Position numbers and translations under genes: made by a program
NCBI GenBank assembly: GCA_021397835.1
Contig: JAJFZO010000230.1
Location: 4,830,001 to 4,894,000, forward strand
DNA from: Moringa oleifera
Lineage: Eukaryota; Streptophyta; Magnoliopsida; Brassicales; Moringaceae
DNA: 64,000 nucleotides
Reading direction: 5' to 3'
Notes under the pieces: model-generated
Database searches by the model: none
What the model saw: only the letters and a program-made list of their open reading frames with translations
What the model was told of the DNA's origin: nothing
Shown: positions 27,480 to 37,895 of the stretch, piece after piece
Layout of the letters: every line of letters begins with the position of its first letter
Position numbering within the stretch: position 1 is the first letter of the stretch

Positions 27480-28780
27480 CCGTGAGTTTTCTTCAATTAT
27501 TTTTCCAAGCTTCTCTCTTCATCTTGTTTCAGTAATATTGATATAATGTGTAGGACTATCACCTATAGACTAATGATATATATGCAAAAGTCTTTCGAAA
27601 GGGTTTTCATAAAAGAAGTGGAGACAACACTCAAACAAATAGCTCCAAATAAAGCCTTTAATCTTAATGGTTTAAATGCATTCCTTTATCAAAAATATTA
27701 GGCTATGGTTGGAAAAGATATCACATTTATTGTCCTAAAGCTACTTAATGAAGGCTTCCCCATGCAAGTCATTAATAAGATATTAATTGCCCTTATACCA
27801 TAAACCAATAATCCAACCAACTTTGCAGAATTTGGATTAATTAGCTTATGCAAAGTCACTTACAAGCTAGTTTCCAAGGTACTAGCCAACAGACTGAAGC
27901 TGATACTCTTTGTAATCCTTAGGCAAATCAAACAGCTTTTATGCAAGGAAAGATGATTCATGATAAAGCTTTAATTGCACATGAAATTATCCATACAATA
28001 AAAACCAAAATGAAGGAGAGGTTAGCTTCCTAGCTTTGAAGCTTCATCTGAGAAAAACCTAGGATAGGGTCGAATGGAGTTGTATAGAGAGGATATCGCA
28101 CATAATCAGTTTTCCTGGTAGATGGGTGAGATTAGTTATGGAATACATCACCTCAATCTCCAATTCGATATTAGTCAATGGTAATCTTACAAAGCAATTT
28201 GCTGATTCTATGGGTCTTAGGGAAGGTGACCCTCTTTCTTCTTATCTCTTTCTCTTATGCACCAAAGGACTCTCTTTTTTCATCAACAAGGCTTCACAAT
28301 AAGGCAAGTTGCACGGTGTGGCAACAAGTAAATCAAGTCCAAAGATCACCTATTTACTCTTTGCCAATGACAACCTATTTTTCTTCAGAACCTTAGCACA
28401 AGAATGCTTAAGTGTTTAAAGTATCTTACAACTATATGAAAAACTTTGGGGCAACAAATCATTATGAAGAAGTCAGGCATACAGTTTCGCTCCAACACCA
28501 AACTGGAGGTCTAAGAAAAGATTAAATAGTGTCTTAGGGTCCAAAAAAAACCTAACAAATGAGTAAAATTTAGGAATCCATTTCCTAATGGGAAAGAATA
28601 AGTTGTGAGAGCTCTTTGAAATTCTAGATAGACTCAGAGTGAAAATGGTAATCTAGAAAAGTAGAACATTGTCATAAATTGGTAGAGGAGTTCTTCTCAA
28701 AGCAGTGATGTAAGCTATACCAAACTATATAATGAGTTATTTTAGGCTTTCTAAGCATCTTTTTCAATATTTAAACAACT
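27480..28780 (+). mobile_element. LINE (L1-clade) relic, part 1: RT domain
   Basis: Decayed reverse transcriptase with many stops. In order: VFIKEVETTLKQIAPNKAFN (about 27607), VLKLLNEGFPMQVINKILIA, LISLCKVTYKLVSKVLANRL (about 27839), QTAFMQGKMIHDKALIAHEI-like block, ISNSILVNGN (about 28155), GLREGDPLSSYLFLLC (about 28212), and YLLFANDNLFFFR (RT active site, about 28350-28390; FAND where FADD is usual). It ends with GRGVLLKAVM, AIPNYIMSYFRLSKHL at about 28683-28765, where a copia element begins. It continues at 31020. Confidence 0.85.
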
Positions 28781-28849
28781 ATTGGTTTTTGATATGGATT
28801 TATTAGGTTTTTAAGAGAAAAAGAAGAATAATAGATAAAAAGATATAAC
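28781..28849 (-). repeat. Left terminal repeat of the minus-strand copia relic
   Basis: 69 bp, starting ATTGGTTTTTGATATG and ending AAAAGATATAAC; matches the right copy except for point changes and a shorter middle. In element orientation this is the 3' LTR. Confidence 0.6.
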
Positions 28850-30903
28850 TATTGAAATTTGGAATGATTAAAATTGCTTTGAATGGCTTATTTTGTTATG
28901 TTGATGGAGGTTTTATTTGTAGAAAAAAAAATAAACAACCAAAATCTTAGATTGTAGATACCTTAAAATCTGAATTCAAAATTTAAACTAAAAAATTATC
29001 CTTATCCAAAATTTAAATTGCTTGATAAAGTATAAAAATAAATCTTCTTTAGATATACAACAAATGAGACACCTTAGTAACACTTCCTTACTTTTTTACT
29101 ACATACATAAATTTTTAAAAGTATCTTTGTTGGGATATCATTATTTTTTATTTTTTATTTTACTATAAATTTAACTGTATTTTTTCTCATCTTTGTACTT
29201 CTCTTTGGAGTCTAAACTTGAAATACTTTGACATTTTACCGTCTTGATTTATGGTCATATTCAAATAGAGCTTTTTATTGTAAAGTCTTTGTTTGTATTC
29301 TCATTGATCCTTTGATATCCGTGTCAACTAGTTGCAGTTTTTGTTTAGCCCTTCAAGCTTTGTTTTATTAAAAATGAAGCTCAATTTGCTTCCCATATTG
29401 AAAATTAGCATCCTTATGAAGCTTCTCCTTTAATTTAGATAAGTCTTTTCTAAGTTTGTTCTTATTCATAAAAGACTGAATTTTATGATGAAAGTGACTT
29501 GCATTGTTATCTTCTTTATGTATTGCAGCTTATTTCTTTTCTATCATATTCAAAGTAAATCTTTTACCTTTTATTGGGACTTTAAATATCTATTTGCCTT
29601 GTGCATCAGCAATCAAGCAATGATTATCTTCAAATAGCATCCTATATCTTTTTTCAAGAATTGACCAATATTCAAAAGATTTTTATTAATTTCAATAACA
29701 TATAAAATATTAAAAATTAATTTCAAACATGTACAACCTTTGATTACCACTATTTTTTTGCCTTTTACTATAAGATATGCTCTATTTCTAATTTTAACTT
29801 TAAAAATAACAGTTGTGTCGAGCTTTTTGAAGAGTTCTTGATCGTGAGTCATGTGGTTTGTGCAACCATTGTCTATAAGCCAGCTTTCTAAGGAGTTGGT
29901 GTTAGCAAAGTATGATACCATAAACAATTCCTCCTCTTGACATTGTTCAATAGCGTTCTTGGCTTTTTTTTATTGTTGTTAAGATTTGCAAATTTTCTCC
30001 ACGTGCCCTAACTGATAGCACTTATGACATCTTGCATCTAGCCTTCACTAATTCTTTTTTTGTGTATGATTAATTTCTTTGCAATAGGGATAAGATGGAA
30101 AGACTTAATGATTTTTATTGTTTTTGCCACCACTGTTGTTATGTGATTTGGCTTGAAAAGCACATTTCACAAATCCTTCTTACCTCATAAACCTCCTTTA
30201 TTCTAGTAGTTGTAGTGCATTCAACAGTTCTACAAAGGAATACTTGACGAATCTTCAATGTTCTCCAAAGATGAGATTGTAACCTTAAATTTTTCAAAAG
30301 TTATCACTAGGATCTTTTGAACAATGTTAAAATTCGAAAAATCAGTACTAAAAAGTCTTACTTTGCTAACTATAACGAGAAGCCTATCGAAATATTCCTT
30401 GATTGTTTTTGATTCTTCATTTTTTTGTATCATAAATCCTCGAATCAAATTTAACACTTGCATTTTCTTGATCCTTTCATTCATTTCATATTCTTGCTTT
30501 AAAAAATCTTAAATTTTTTTAGTTATTTTCAGTGTCATTATTCTGATAAATATATTGGATGAGACTGTTGGAAATAATGTTGCTCTTTCTTTTGATTTTA
30601 TTACTTCTTCTCCTTCTAGTTTTTTATTTGTGCAAGTGTTGGATTGTCTGACAATTCTGAAACTTCATATACTTGTTCAATAGCTTCCCACAAATTATTT
30701 GCATCTAGGTAGGTTTTAATTCGAACAGCTCACACCTGATAGTTTGCTTCATCAAACAATGGAGGTGCAATTGTTGTGAATGAATTTTTTGAATTCATTG
30801 TGTATAGGTTTTATTTTTGAAATATGGGTAAAAAGTGTTTAGGGATTGTATTTGAACTTTTTCAATCAAATAATTCCCTCAACGTAATCGCTCTAATATC
30901 ACG

Positions 30904-31019
30904 ATTGGTTTTTGATATGAACTTGTAAGATTTTTGAGAGAAGATAAAAAATAATAAATATCTATGAACTTGTAAGATTTTTAAGGGAAGATAAAAAATA
31001 ATAAATAAAAAGATATAAC
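30904..31019 (-). repeat. Right terminal repeat of the minus-strand copia relic, with internal duplication
   Basis: 116 bp. It contains the unit ACTTGTAAGATTTTTGAGAG...AAATAATAAAT twice in tandem (about 30921-30959 and 30968-31007), which explains why it is longer than the left copy. It adjoins the PBS-like sequence on the minus strand. Confidence 0.6.
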
Positions 31020-31919
31020 GCTAGAGTCTGGCGCAGTCAGTTCGTGATTCTTCAAGGTAGTAGATGGCAAATGGGCAATGATGAACAAGTGGAAATTTTG
31101 CAAGACGATTGGTTTCCCAGGGCCTTGTCTCTTAGCCGACTTCAAAACATAACAATCAACCCACTCCAAGGCTTGTTAACAGTTTAATTGATCCAGCAAC
31201 TCGATAATGGAAAATCCAAGGGTTTATAGAATCATTCTCATCAGGTGACTGTCCACAATTTTGAAAATGCCCTTGAGTAGGAAACCGAGACAAGACAAAC
31301 TTATTTGGCTTGAAAGAAAGAATGGTATGTATAATGTCACGTCTAGTTACTTTAATGCTTACTCATTCTTAGATATGGAGGTTCCAGCAATGGCAGATAG
31401 AAACCATAAAGGACATATGCTTAATCATTCTTAGACCACGAATACCTATTATGTTTGTCGAGGACCTGACAAAACCCTTCACCATGCCATATTTGCATGC
31501 CCTTTAAGTGGATGGGTATGTGATATTATACAATAGGGACTTAATGAGCAGTTGTCACATATGTCCTTTAGCGATGAGACATGGATTTCTCTATTGGATC
31601 AATTGAAAAACTAGAGCAAGCTAGAGCTTTTCTTTACAAATTGTAAAGGTATTTAGATAAATCGAAATCGAGTCTACCATGATCACGTATGTCGGTCCCC
31701 CTCTACAATCCTTAAGGAGGCACATAACCAAGGAAGCAAGATTGCACAAAGTAAAAATCAAACAACCTTCCATTCGACTTGCATGGCAACCTTCTGATCC
31801 GGGATATCTAAAGCTCAACATAAATGTTTCTTACGAGGGACAAACTCAGTTGGCTAAACTTGAAGCAGTGACCAGGGATGCTCAAGGTAAGTGATCTTCT
31901 GTGTCATTACTTAAAGGAT
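31020..31919 (+). mobile_element. LINE relic, part 2: C-terminal domain, zinc-ribbon region and RNase H start
   Basis: Resumes the LINE begun at 27480. ARVWRSQFVILQGSRWQMGN (about 31021) and VEILQDDWFPRAL are the typical region after RT; then a decayed zf-RVT region, and from about 31780 an RNase H-like start: AWQPSDPGYLKLNINVSYEG, LAKLEAVTRDAQGK (31679-31894 frame). Stops are frequent before 31680. About 80 residues normally present between the FRLSKHL block and ARVWRS are missing, so the copia insertion was accompanied by, or followed by, a deletion. Confidence 0.8.
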
Positions 31920-32100
31920 TGTTAATGAATTTAAAATATTGTTTGAAGGATTCATCAAAGGACTGAGTCTTCCTCCACTAGGAGAAGACTCAGCCACCAA
32001 CGAACAAACCTCATCCCATGATCCATCACCTCTTATCTCTTAGTGTACACATGGCACACATGCAACACTTCTCTCCCATGGAATCCTCACCTATCTCCAC

Positions 32101-32108
32101 TATAAATA
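32101..32108 (+). promoter_or_regulatory. TATA box in 5' LTR
   Basis: TATAAATA in the 5' LTR. In the 3' LTR the equivalent is TTTAAATA (37242-37249), one A-to-T change that would weaken it. Confidence 0.7.
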
Positions 32109-32200
32109 GCCCCCTCCCTAGCTCCAAAATCATTCATCAAGCTTCAAGCTTTCTTATCTCCTCTCCTCTCTTCTCCTATCTCCTCATATATTTCCTTAAT

Positions 32201-32301
32201 TTAGGGTTTTATTTTTTTAATTTAGAGTTTTATCCCTTTCCTAAATTAGGGTTTTACTTTTCCCTAATTTAGGGTTTTACCATTTCTTATCTTTAGAGTT
32301 T
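32201..32301 (+). repeat. Telobox-like motif cluster in 5' LTR
   Basis: TTAGGGTTT at 32201-32209, 32246-32254 and 32269-32277, with TTAGAGTTT variants at 32222-32230 and 32293-32301: five motifs at 21-25 base spacing. The 3' LTR has the same array, with the last variant reading TTAGGGTTT. The reverse complement AAACCCTAA is the plant telobox. Confidence 0.85.
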
Positions 32302-32624
32302 TATCTTTTTCTTCTGAAAAGGAAAAATAAAATCCTAATTTATTTGTTCTATTCGGATTTCGAGCAAATTTAAAGGAGGTGTAGTATTACCGGATTCCTA
32401 CTGTGCATAGGAGATCCGAGACAGAAATTTCTGGGCTGTTTTATCCTGGGGACGATGGGGCTATAGACTGCTGTACACCGAAGGCAGAGCCGCGAAACGT
32501 CTTAAAGAAAGCGACTTAGTTTGCGACTCAGCCTACTGGAATTTTGGTAATATCTTTCCTGTTTACTATTTATTTCAGCTGATACAGTTTGCATCTACAA
32601 CAATTTTAAGACGGTTCGATTGTC

Positions 32625-34907
32625 ATGTCTGCTATTATATCTACTGCTGAAATAATATCTGCTAGCACCGATCTAAATAAACCATTTCGCTTTGAAGGGG
32701 CTCATTTCAAAAGATGGAGACAAAAAATGTTGTTTTTCTTAACCATGAAAAAGGTGGCTTATGTAATTCATACAGATAAGCCTATTTTGTCTGATGAATC
32801 CACAGATGCTGATAAGAAAAGTCTTGAATTATGGGTAGAAAATGATTTTTTGTGCAAGAATTTTATCCTGAATGGATTATCTGATGATCTTTATGACTAT
32901 TATAATTCTGATAAATCTACTAAAGAGATCTGGGAAACACTTCAGAAGAAGTATGATACTGAGGAGGTTGGAGCTAAGAAATTTGCAGTAAGTAGATATA
33001 TGAGATTCATGATGATTGATGATAAGTCCGTGGAGACTCAGTCACATGAACTACAAAAAATAGTACATGAGATCATCTCAGAAGGTATGCCTTTGCCTGA
33101 GCAATTTCAAGTAGCAGTTATGATAGATAAGTTTCCCTTTAGTTGGAAAGATTTTAAGAACATCCTTATGCACAAGAGTAAAGTGCTTTCTCTGGAAGGG
33201 CTCATTACTCGCCTTAGGATTGAGGAAGAAGCCCAAAAGCAAGATCAGAGAGAAGAAGTGCTCGTTGTCTCCAACAACGTGGCAAATAGAAGGTCCTCTG
33301 TGATTCTGAAACCAAAAGGAAAGAACATGAAGAATCAGAATCGAAACATCAACCAGAACCGAAAGAATCATAATAGGAACACCTCACGAAACATATCCAA
33401 ACCACCCCAGGGAAATAACACATTCATGTGTTATAGTTGTAACAAGCTTGGTCATATGGCCAGGAATTGCCGGAATAGGCCTCGTTCTGCTCCACAGGCG
33501 AACCTAACCGAAGAGCAATTGATTGCTATGATCTCCGAGGTTAATCTTGCTGGAGGATCTGAGGGGTGGTGGGTGGATACTGGCGCTTCTCGCCACGTCT
33601 GTTTTGACAGAGATCTGTTTAAGTCCTATTCTGTATCTGAGGATAAGAAAGTGTTGTTGGGAGACTCCCACTCCACTATTATTGCTGGTACTGGTGAGGT
33701 GGAATTAAAGTTTACCTCTAGAAAGACCGTTATACTGAAAGATGTTCTGCACACTCCAGAGATGAGAAAGAACCTAGTCTCAGGCTATCTTCTCAATAAG
33801 GCTGGGTTTACCCAAACCATAGGAGCTGATCTTTACACAATAACAAAGAATAATGTCTTTGTTGGGAAGGGTTATGCTACTAATGGCATGTTTAAATTAA
33901 ACATTGACATGAATAAAGTATCATCTTCTGCCTATATGTTGTGCACTTTTAATACTTGGCATGCTAGGCTTTGTCATGTGAATAAGCGATTAATTCAAAG
34001 CATGAGTAACTTAGGACTCATCCCTAAACTATCTGTAGATGATTTTGAGAAATGTGAATACTGTAGCCAAGCTAAGATTACAAAAACTCCACATAGGTCA
34101 GTGCTTAGAGAGACTGAACAGCTTGAATTAATTCATTCTGATATTTGTGAATTTGATGGTATTTTAACAAGAAAAGGAAAAAGATATTTTATAACATTCA
34201 TAGATGATTGTTCTGATTACACTTATGTATATCTCATGAAAAATAAAAGTGAAGCATTTGACATGTTTAAGCTATTCTTAACTGAAATAGAAACTCAATA
34301 CAATAGAAAGGTAAAAAGACTACGAAGTGATAGAGGTACTGAGTATGATTCTGGTCCCTTTATTGAATTTTACAAGACCAAAGGAATAATACATGAAAGA
34401 ACTGCACCATATTCTCCAGAGATGAATGGAAAAGCTGAAAGAAAAAATAAGACTCTTGCTGAATTAATAATAGCCACTCTATTAAATTCTGGTGCAGCTT
34501 CTCATTGGTGGGGAGAAATTTTGCTGACTGTATGCTATGTGCTTAATAGAATCCCTAAGAGTAGAAGTAAAGTATCTCCCTATGAGATCTTAAAGAAAAA
34601 AACACCTAACTTGTCCTACTTAAGAACATGGGGGTGCTTAGCTTATGTTCGAATTCCTGATCCCAAAAGAAATAAGCTTGCTAGTAGAGCATATGAATGT
34701 GTTTTCATAGGATATGCTATAAATAGTAAAGCTTATAGATTTTTTGATTTAAAAAGGCAAGTTGTCATTGAATCTAACGATGTAGACTTCTATGAATATA
34801 GATTTCCTTTCAAATCGAGGAATAGTGGGGGCTCTATTTCTAGTAATCAGCCAAATGATAGAAGTGATCAACCAATTGAAGAAGAAGAGCTTAGGCGGAG
34901 TAAATGA
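32625..34907 (+). pseudogene. Copia Gag-protease-integrase, first part of broken polyprotein
   Basis: Open frame of 760 aa ending at a TGA. Gag at about 1-265 (FRFEGAHFKRWRQKMLFFL, then a UBN2/Retrotran_gag-type region with WETLQKKYDTEE), CCHC zinc knuckle at 269-282 (CYSCNKLGHMARNC), aspartic protease active site DTGA at 318-321, GAG-pre-integrase (TWHARLCHVNKRLI, with the CEYC zinc pair) and the integrase core with DDE residues in LIHSDICEF, LRSDRGTEYDS and PEMNGKAERKNKTL. Known: Gag packages the RNA, protease cuts the polyprotein and integrase inserts the cDNA. The stop at 34905-34907 falls after ELRRSK, where related elements read through, so it is a nonsense mutation. The ATG at 32625 lies 22 bases after the 5' LTR. 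Confidence 0.93.
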
Positions 34908-36502
34908 ATTAGAACTCTTAAGGACTATGGAGCCGAATTTTATGCATACACCTTAGAGGAAGATCCCCACACACTCAAAGAAGCTTTGTCTTCTCTAGAT
35001 GCTAACTTGTGGGAAGAAGCAGTAAATGATGAAATGGACTCTCTTGAGTCTAATAAAACTTGGCATCTAACAGACTCACCTCTAGGGTGCAAAGCTATAG
35101 GTTACAAATGGGTACTGAAGAAAAAATTAAAACCCGATGGTACAGTTGAGAAATACAAGGCTCGCTTAGTAGCCAAAGGGTATAGACAAAGGGAGAATGT
35201 GGATTTCTTTGATACTTTTTCTCCAGTTTCTAGAATAACCTCCATACAGGTGTTAATAGCACTAGCTGCTATACATGACTTAGTTATACATCAAATGGAT
35301 GTAAAAACTGCATTTCTAAATGGAGAATTAGAAGAAGAAATTTACATGGAACAACCTGAAGGTTTTGTGATTTTAGGTCAAGAAAAAAAAGTTTGTAAAC
35401 TGGACAAATCATTGTATGGTCTGAAACAAGCGCCTAAGCAATGGCACGAAAAATTTGATAATTTTGTCATCTCACATGGATTTAAAGTGAATGAAAGTGA
35501 TAAGTGCATTTATTATAAGACTGAAAATAATCTTTGCACTATCATATGTCTTTATGTGGATGACCTACTTATCTTCGGCTCCAACATTCATGTCATAGAT
35601 AAAGTAAAGTCCTTACTATATGCTAATTTCGACATGAAAGACTTAGGAGAAACGAATGTAATTCTTGGAATAAAAATTACTAGGTCAACAAAGGGACTTT
35701 CTTTGGATCAATCACACTATATTGAAAAGATCTTAAAGAAATATAATTACTTTGACTGTAAACCTGCTTGTACTCCATATGATCCTAGTGTTAAATTGCT
35801 CAAGAACACTGGAGACAGTGTTAGACAAACTGAGTATGCGAGCATTATAGGTAGCTTACGTTATGCTACTGATTGCATTAGGCCTGATATAGCTTATGCT
35901 GTGGGGTTACTGTGTAGGTTTACCAGTAACCTGGTATCGAACATTGGCATGCTATTGAAAGGGTCATGAGGTATCTTAAGAGAACCATGAACCTTGGATT
36001 ACATTATCAAAAGTTTTTCGCTGTTTTAAAAGGATACAGCGATGCTGATTGGAACACCCTTTCAGAAGACTCCAAGGCAACAAGTGGTTATATTTTCAGT
36101 ATTGCTGGTGGAGCTGTTTCATGGAAGTCCAAAAAACAAACTATTTTGGCTCAATCCACGATGGAGTCTGAATTGATAGCACTAGCTACAGCTAGTGAAG
36201 AAGCAGGCTGGTTAAGAAGTCTGCTAGCTGACATCCCGTTATGGGAAAGACTGATACCAGCCATTTTGATCCACTGTGATAGTACCGCGGCTATTACAAA
36301 AGTTCAGAACCGTTATTATAACGGTAAAAGACGACAGATACGTCGTAAACATAGTACTGTTAGAGAGTTCCTCTCTACAGGAACTGTTAGAGTGGATCAT
36401 GTACGATCTGATGATAATTTAGCTGATCCTTTGACAAAAGGACTAGCTAGAGAGAAGGTTTTTAAAACCTCGAAAGAAATGAGACTAATGCCCTTACAGT
36501 GA
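34908..36502 (+). pseudogene. Copia reverse transcriptase-RNase H, second part of broken polyprotein
   Basis: The frame resumes directly after the TGA. RT blocks: WEEAVNDEMDSLESNKTW, YKARLVAKGYRQRENVDF, HQMDVKTAFLNGELEEEIYM, SLYGLKQAPKQWHEKF and the catalytic YVDD at 35553-35564. Near 35930 one base is missing and the frame shifts; RNase H continues in the next frame to a TGA at 36500-36502 ([62 protein letters not shown]). Apart from the two lesions the domains look complete, so this copy is young but not autonomous. 36503-37060 is non-coding, with an A10/G10 run at about 37011-37030. Confidence 0.92.
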
Positions 36503-37060
36503 TGAGTCACTCAGGATGGTAACCCAACCTATGGACTGGAGATCCCAAGAAATAGGTTCAAAGGGTAATAACAAGTCATGAAGTGATAGAAAAAGAAACA
36601 TACTATTTGGAGTCTCATTCTACTAGAAGTATGGAATCCTGAAGCGAACGAAAAAAGGCTGAATTAAATTCTTAATGAGCTCTATACTCTATATAGAGTG
36701 GAGTATCCAGCTACAGGAAAACTCTTGATAGGCTCACCTATGTGAATGTGAAAGTTTGGCCGCTTTCTATGAAATTTTTGGGCAAATTCTCTAAAGCATT
36801 CACTATACTGGGATATACGTGCATGGCCAAAAAGGCACGGGCTTTTCTCGAACTACACCTAAGAAAGATTGTGTGTGGGATGCTGTTGGAGATAAAGTTC
36901 AAAACTACGAGTTACTCTAGTATAATCTAAAGCATCATCACTATGCAAAGGTTCAAGTCAAGAGAGACCTCTGCTTACGCGAAATCTTATAATCTTGATA
37001 ATGCTCGATGAAAAAAAAAAGGGGGGGGGGATTTTTTAATTTTAAATTCAAGTGGGGGAT

Positions 37061-37744
37061 TGTTGATGAATTTAAAATACTGTTTGAAGGATTCATCAAA
37101 GGACTGAGTCTTCCTCCACTAGGAGAAGACTCAGCCACCAATGAACAAACCTCATCCCATGATCTATCACCTCTTATCTCTTAGTGTACACATGGCACAC
37201 ATGCAACACTTCTCTCCCATGGAATCCTCACCTATCTCCACTTTAAATAGCCCCCCTCCTTAGCTCCAAAATCATTCATCAAGCTTCAAGCTTTCTTATC
37301 TCCTCTCCTCTCTTCTCCTATCTCCTCATATATTTCCCTAATTTAGGGTTTTATTTTTTTAATTTAGAGTTTTATCCCTTTCCTAAATTAGGGTTTTACT
37401 TTTCCCTAATTTAGGGTTTTACCATTTTTTATCTTTAGGGTTTTATCTTTTCCTTCTAAAAAGGAAAAATAAAATCCTAATTTATTTGTTCTATCCGGAT
37501 TCCGAGCAAATCTAAAGGAGGTGTAGTATTACCGGATTCCTACTGTGCATAGGAGATCCGAGACAAAAATTTCTGGGCTGTTTTATCCTGGGGACGACGG
37601 GGCTATAGACTGCTGCACACCGAAGGCAGAGCCGTGAAACGTCTTAAAGAAAGCGACTTAGTCCGCGACTCAGCCTACTGGAATTTTGGTAATATCTTTC
37701 CTGTTTACTATTTATTTCAACTGATACTATTTGCATCTACAACA
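37061..37744 (+). repeat. 3' LTR of copia element
   Basis: 684 bp, about 97% identical by eye to the 5' LTR. TATA motif altered to TTTAAATA, four exact TTAGGGTTT motifs, ends GCATCTACAACA. Confidence 0.95.
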
Positions 37745-37895
37745 AGAGTGGGGTTCTATCTCCTTTGCAAGGAGAGATGATGGTCATCCAATATGGAATG
37801 GAGAAAGCGTCGGTTTATATAAATATACCTCTGGTTATAGAGAGTGACTGCTTACAAGCTATCCAAGAAATCTTGGGTGATCAATCAATTCATTA
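37745..37895 (+). mobile_element. LINE relic, part 3: end of RNase H region
   Basis: Right after the 3' LTR the frame reads SGVLSPLQGEMMVIQYGMEK, then LVIESDCLQAIQEILGDQSI, the standard continuation of a LINE-type RNase H domain whose start lies at about 31780-31890. This shows the copia element landed inside that domain. The LINE fades out by about 37895; no poly-A tail is certain. Confidence 0.8.

Larger units (their letters stand above)
28781..31019 (-). mobile_element. Internally deleted Ty1/copia element inserted in the LINE
   Basis: Lies on the minus strand between two similar terminal segments, 28781-28849 and 30904-31019, which share ATTGGTTTTTGATATG at one end and AAAAGATATAAC at the other. 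Next to the right copy the minus strand reads TGATATTAGAGC, a clear variant of the plant initiator-Met PBS. Gag follows: MNSKNSFTTIAPPLFDEANY (about 30799), YEMNERIKKM and FDRLLVIVSKVR (30230-30484 frame). A CCHC knuckle CHKCYQLGHVEKIC lies at 29988-30029, then the protease region SWLIDNGCTNHMT (29613-29927 frame) and integrase-start debris (RAKQKLQLVDTD, about 29350). Most of integrase, RT and RNase H is missing. The protease reads DNG where DSG or DTG is usual. Confidence 0.8.
31920..32602 (+). repeat. 5' LTR of copia element
   Basis: 683 bp. TATAAATA at 32101-32108 is a good TATA box. Downstream lie five telobox-type motifs (see separate entry). The LTR ends GCATCTACAACA. Confidence 0.95.
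31920..37744 (+). mobile_element. Near-complete Ty1/copia LTR retrotransposon inserted in the LINE RNase H region
   Basis: 5825 bp, with LTRs at 31920-32602 and 37061-37744 that both begin TGTT and end CAACA (TG...CA ends). The internal region encodes, in order, Gag with CCHC, protease, integrase, RT and RNase H, the copia order. A purine-rich tract (AAGTGGGGGA, about 37050-37059) precedes the 3' LTR. Two lesions break the polyprotein: a TGA at 34905-34907 and a 1-base loss near 35930. Five-base flanks are AGGAT (31915-31919) and AGAGT (37745-37749), so there is no exact target-site duplication. By eye the LTRs differ at about 23 positions plus one indel, mostly transitions. Confidence 0.95.

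Noticed and set aside
32018..32272. 84-codon frame in the copia LTR
   Set aside because: It lies wholly inside the LTR, across the TATA box and telobox array; chance frame.
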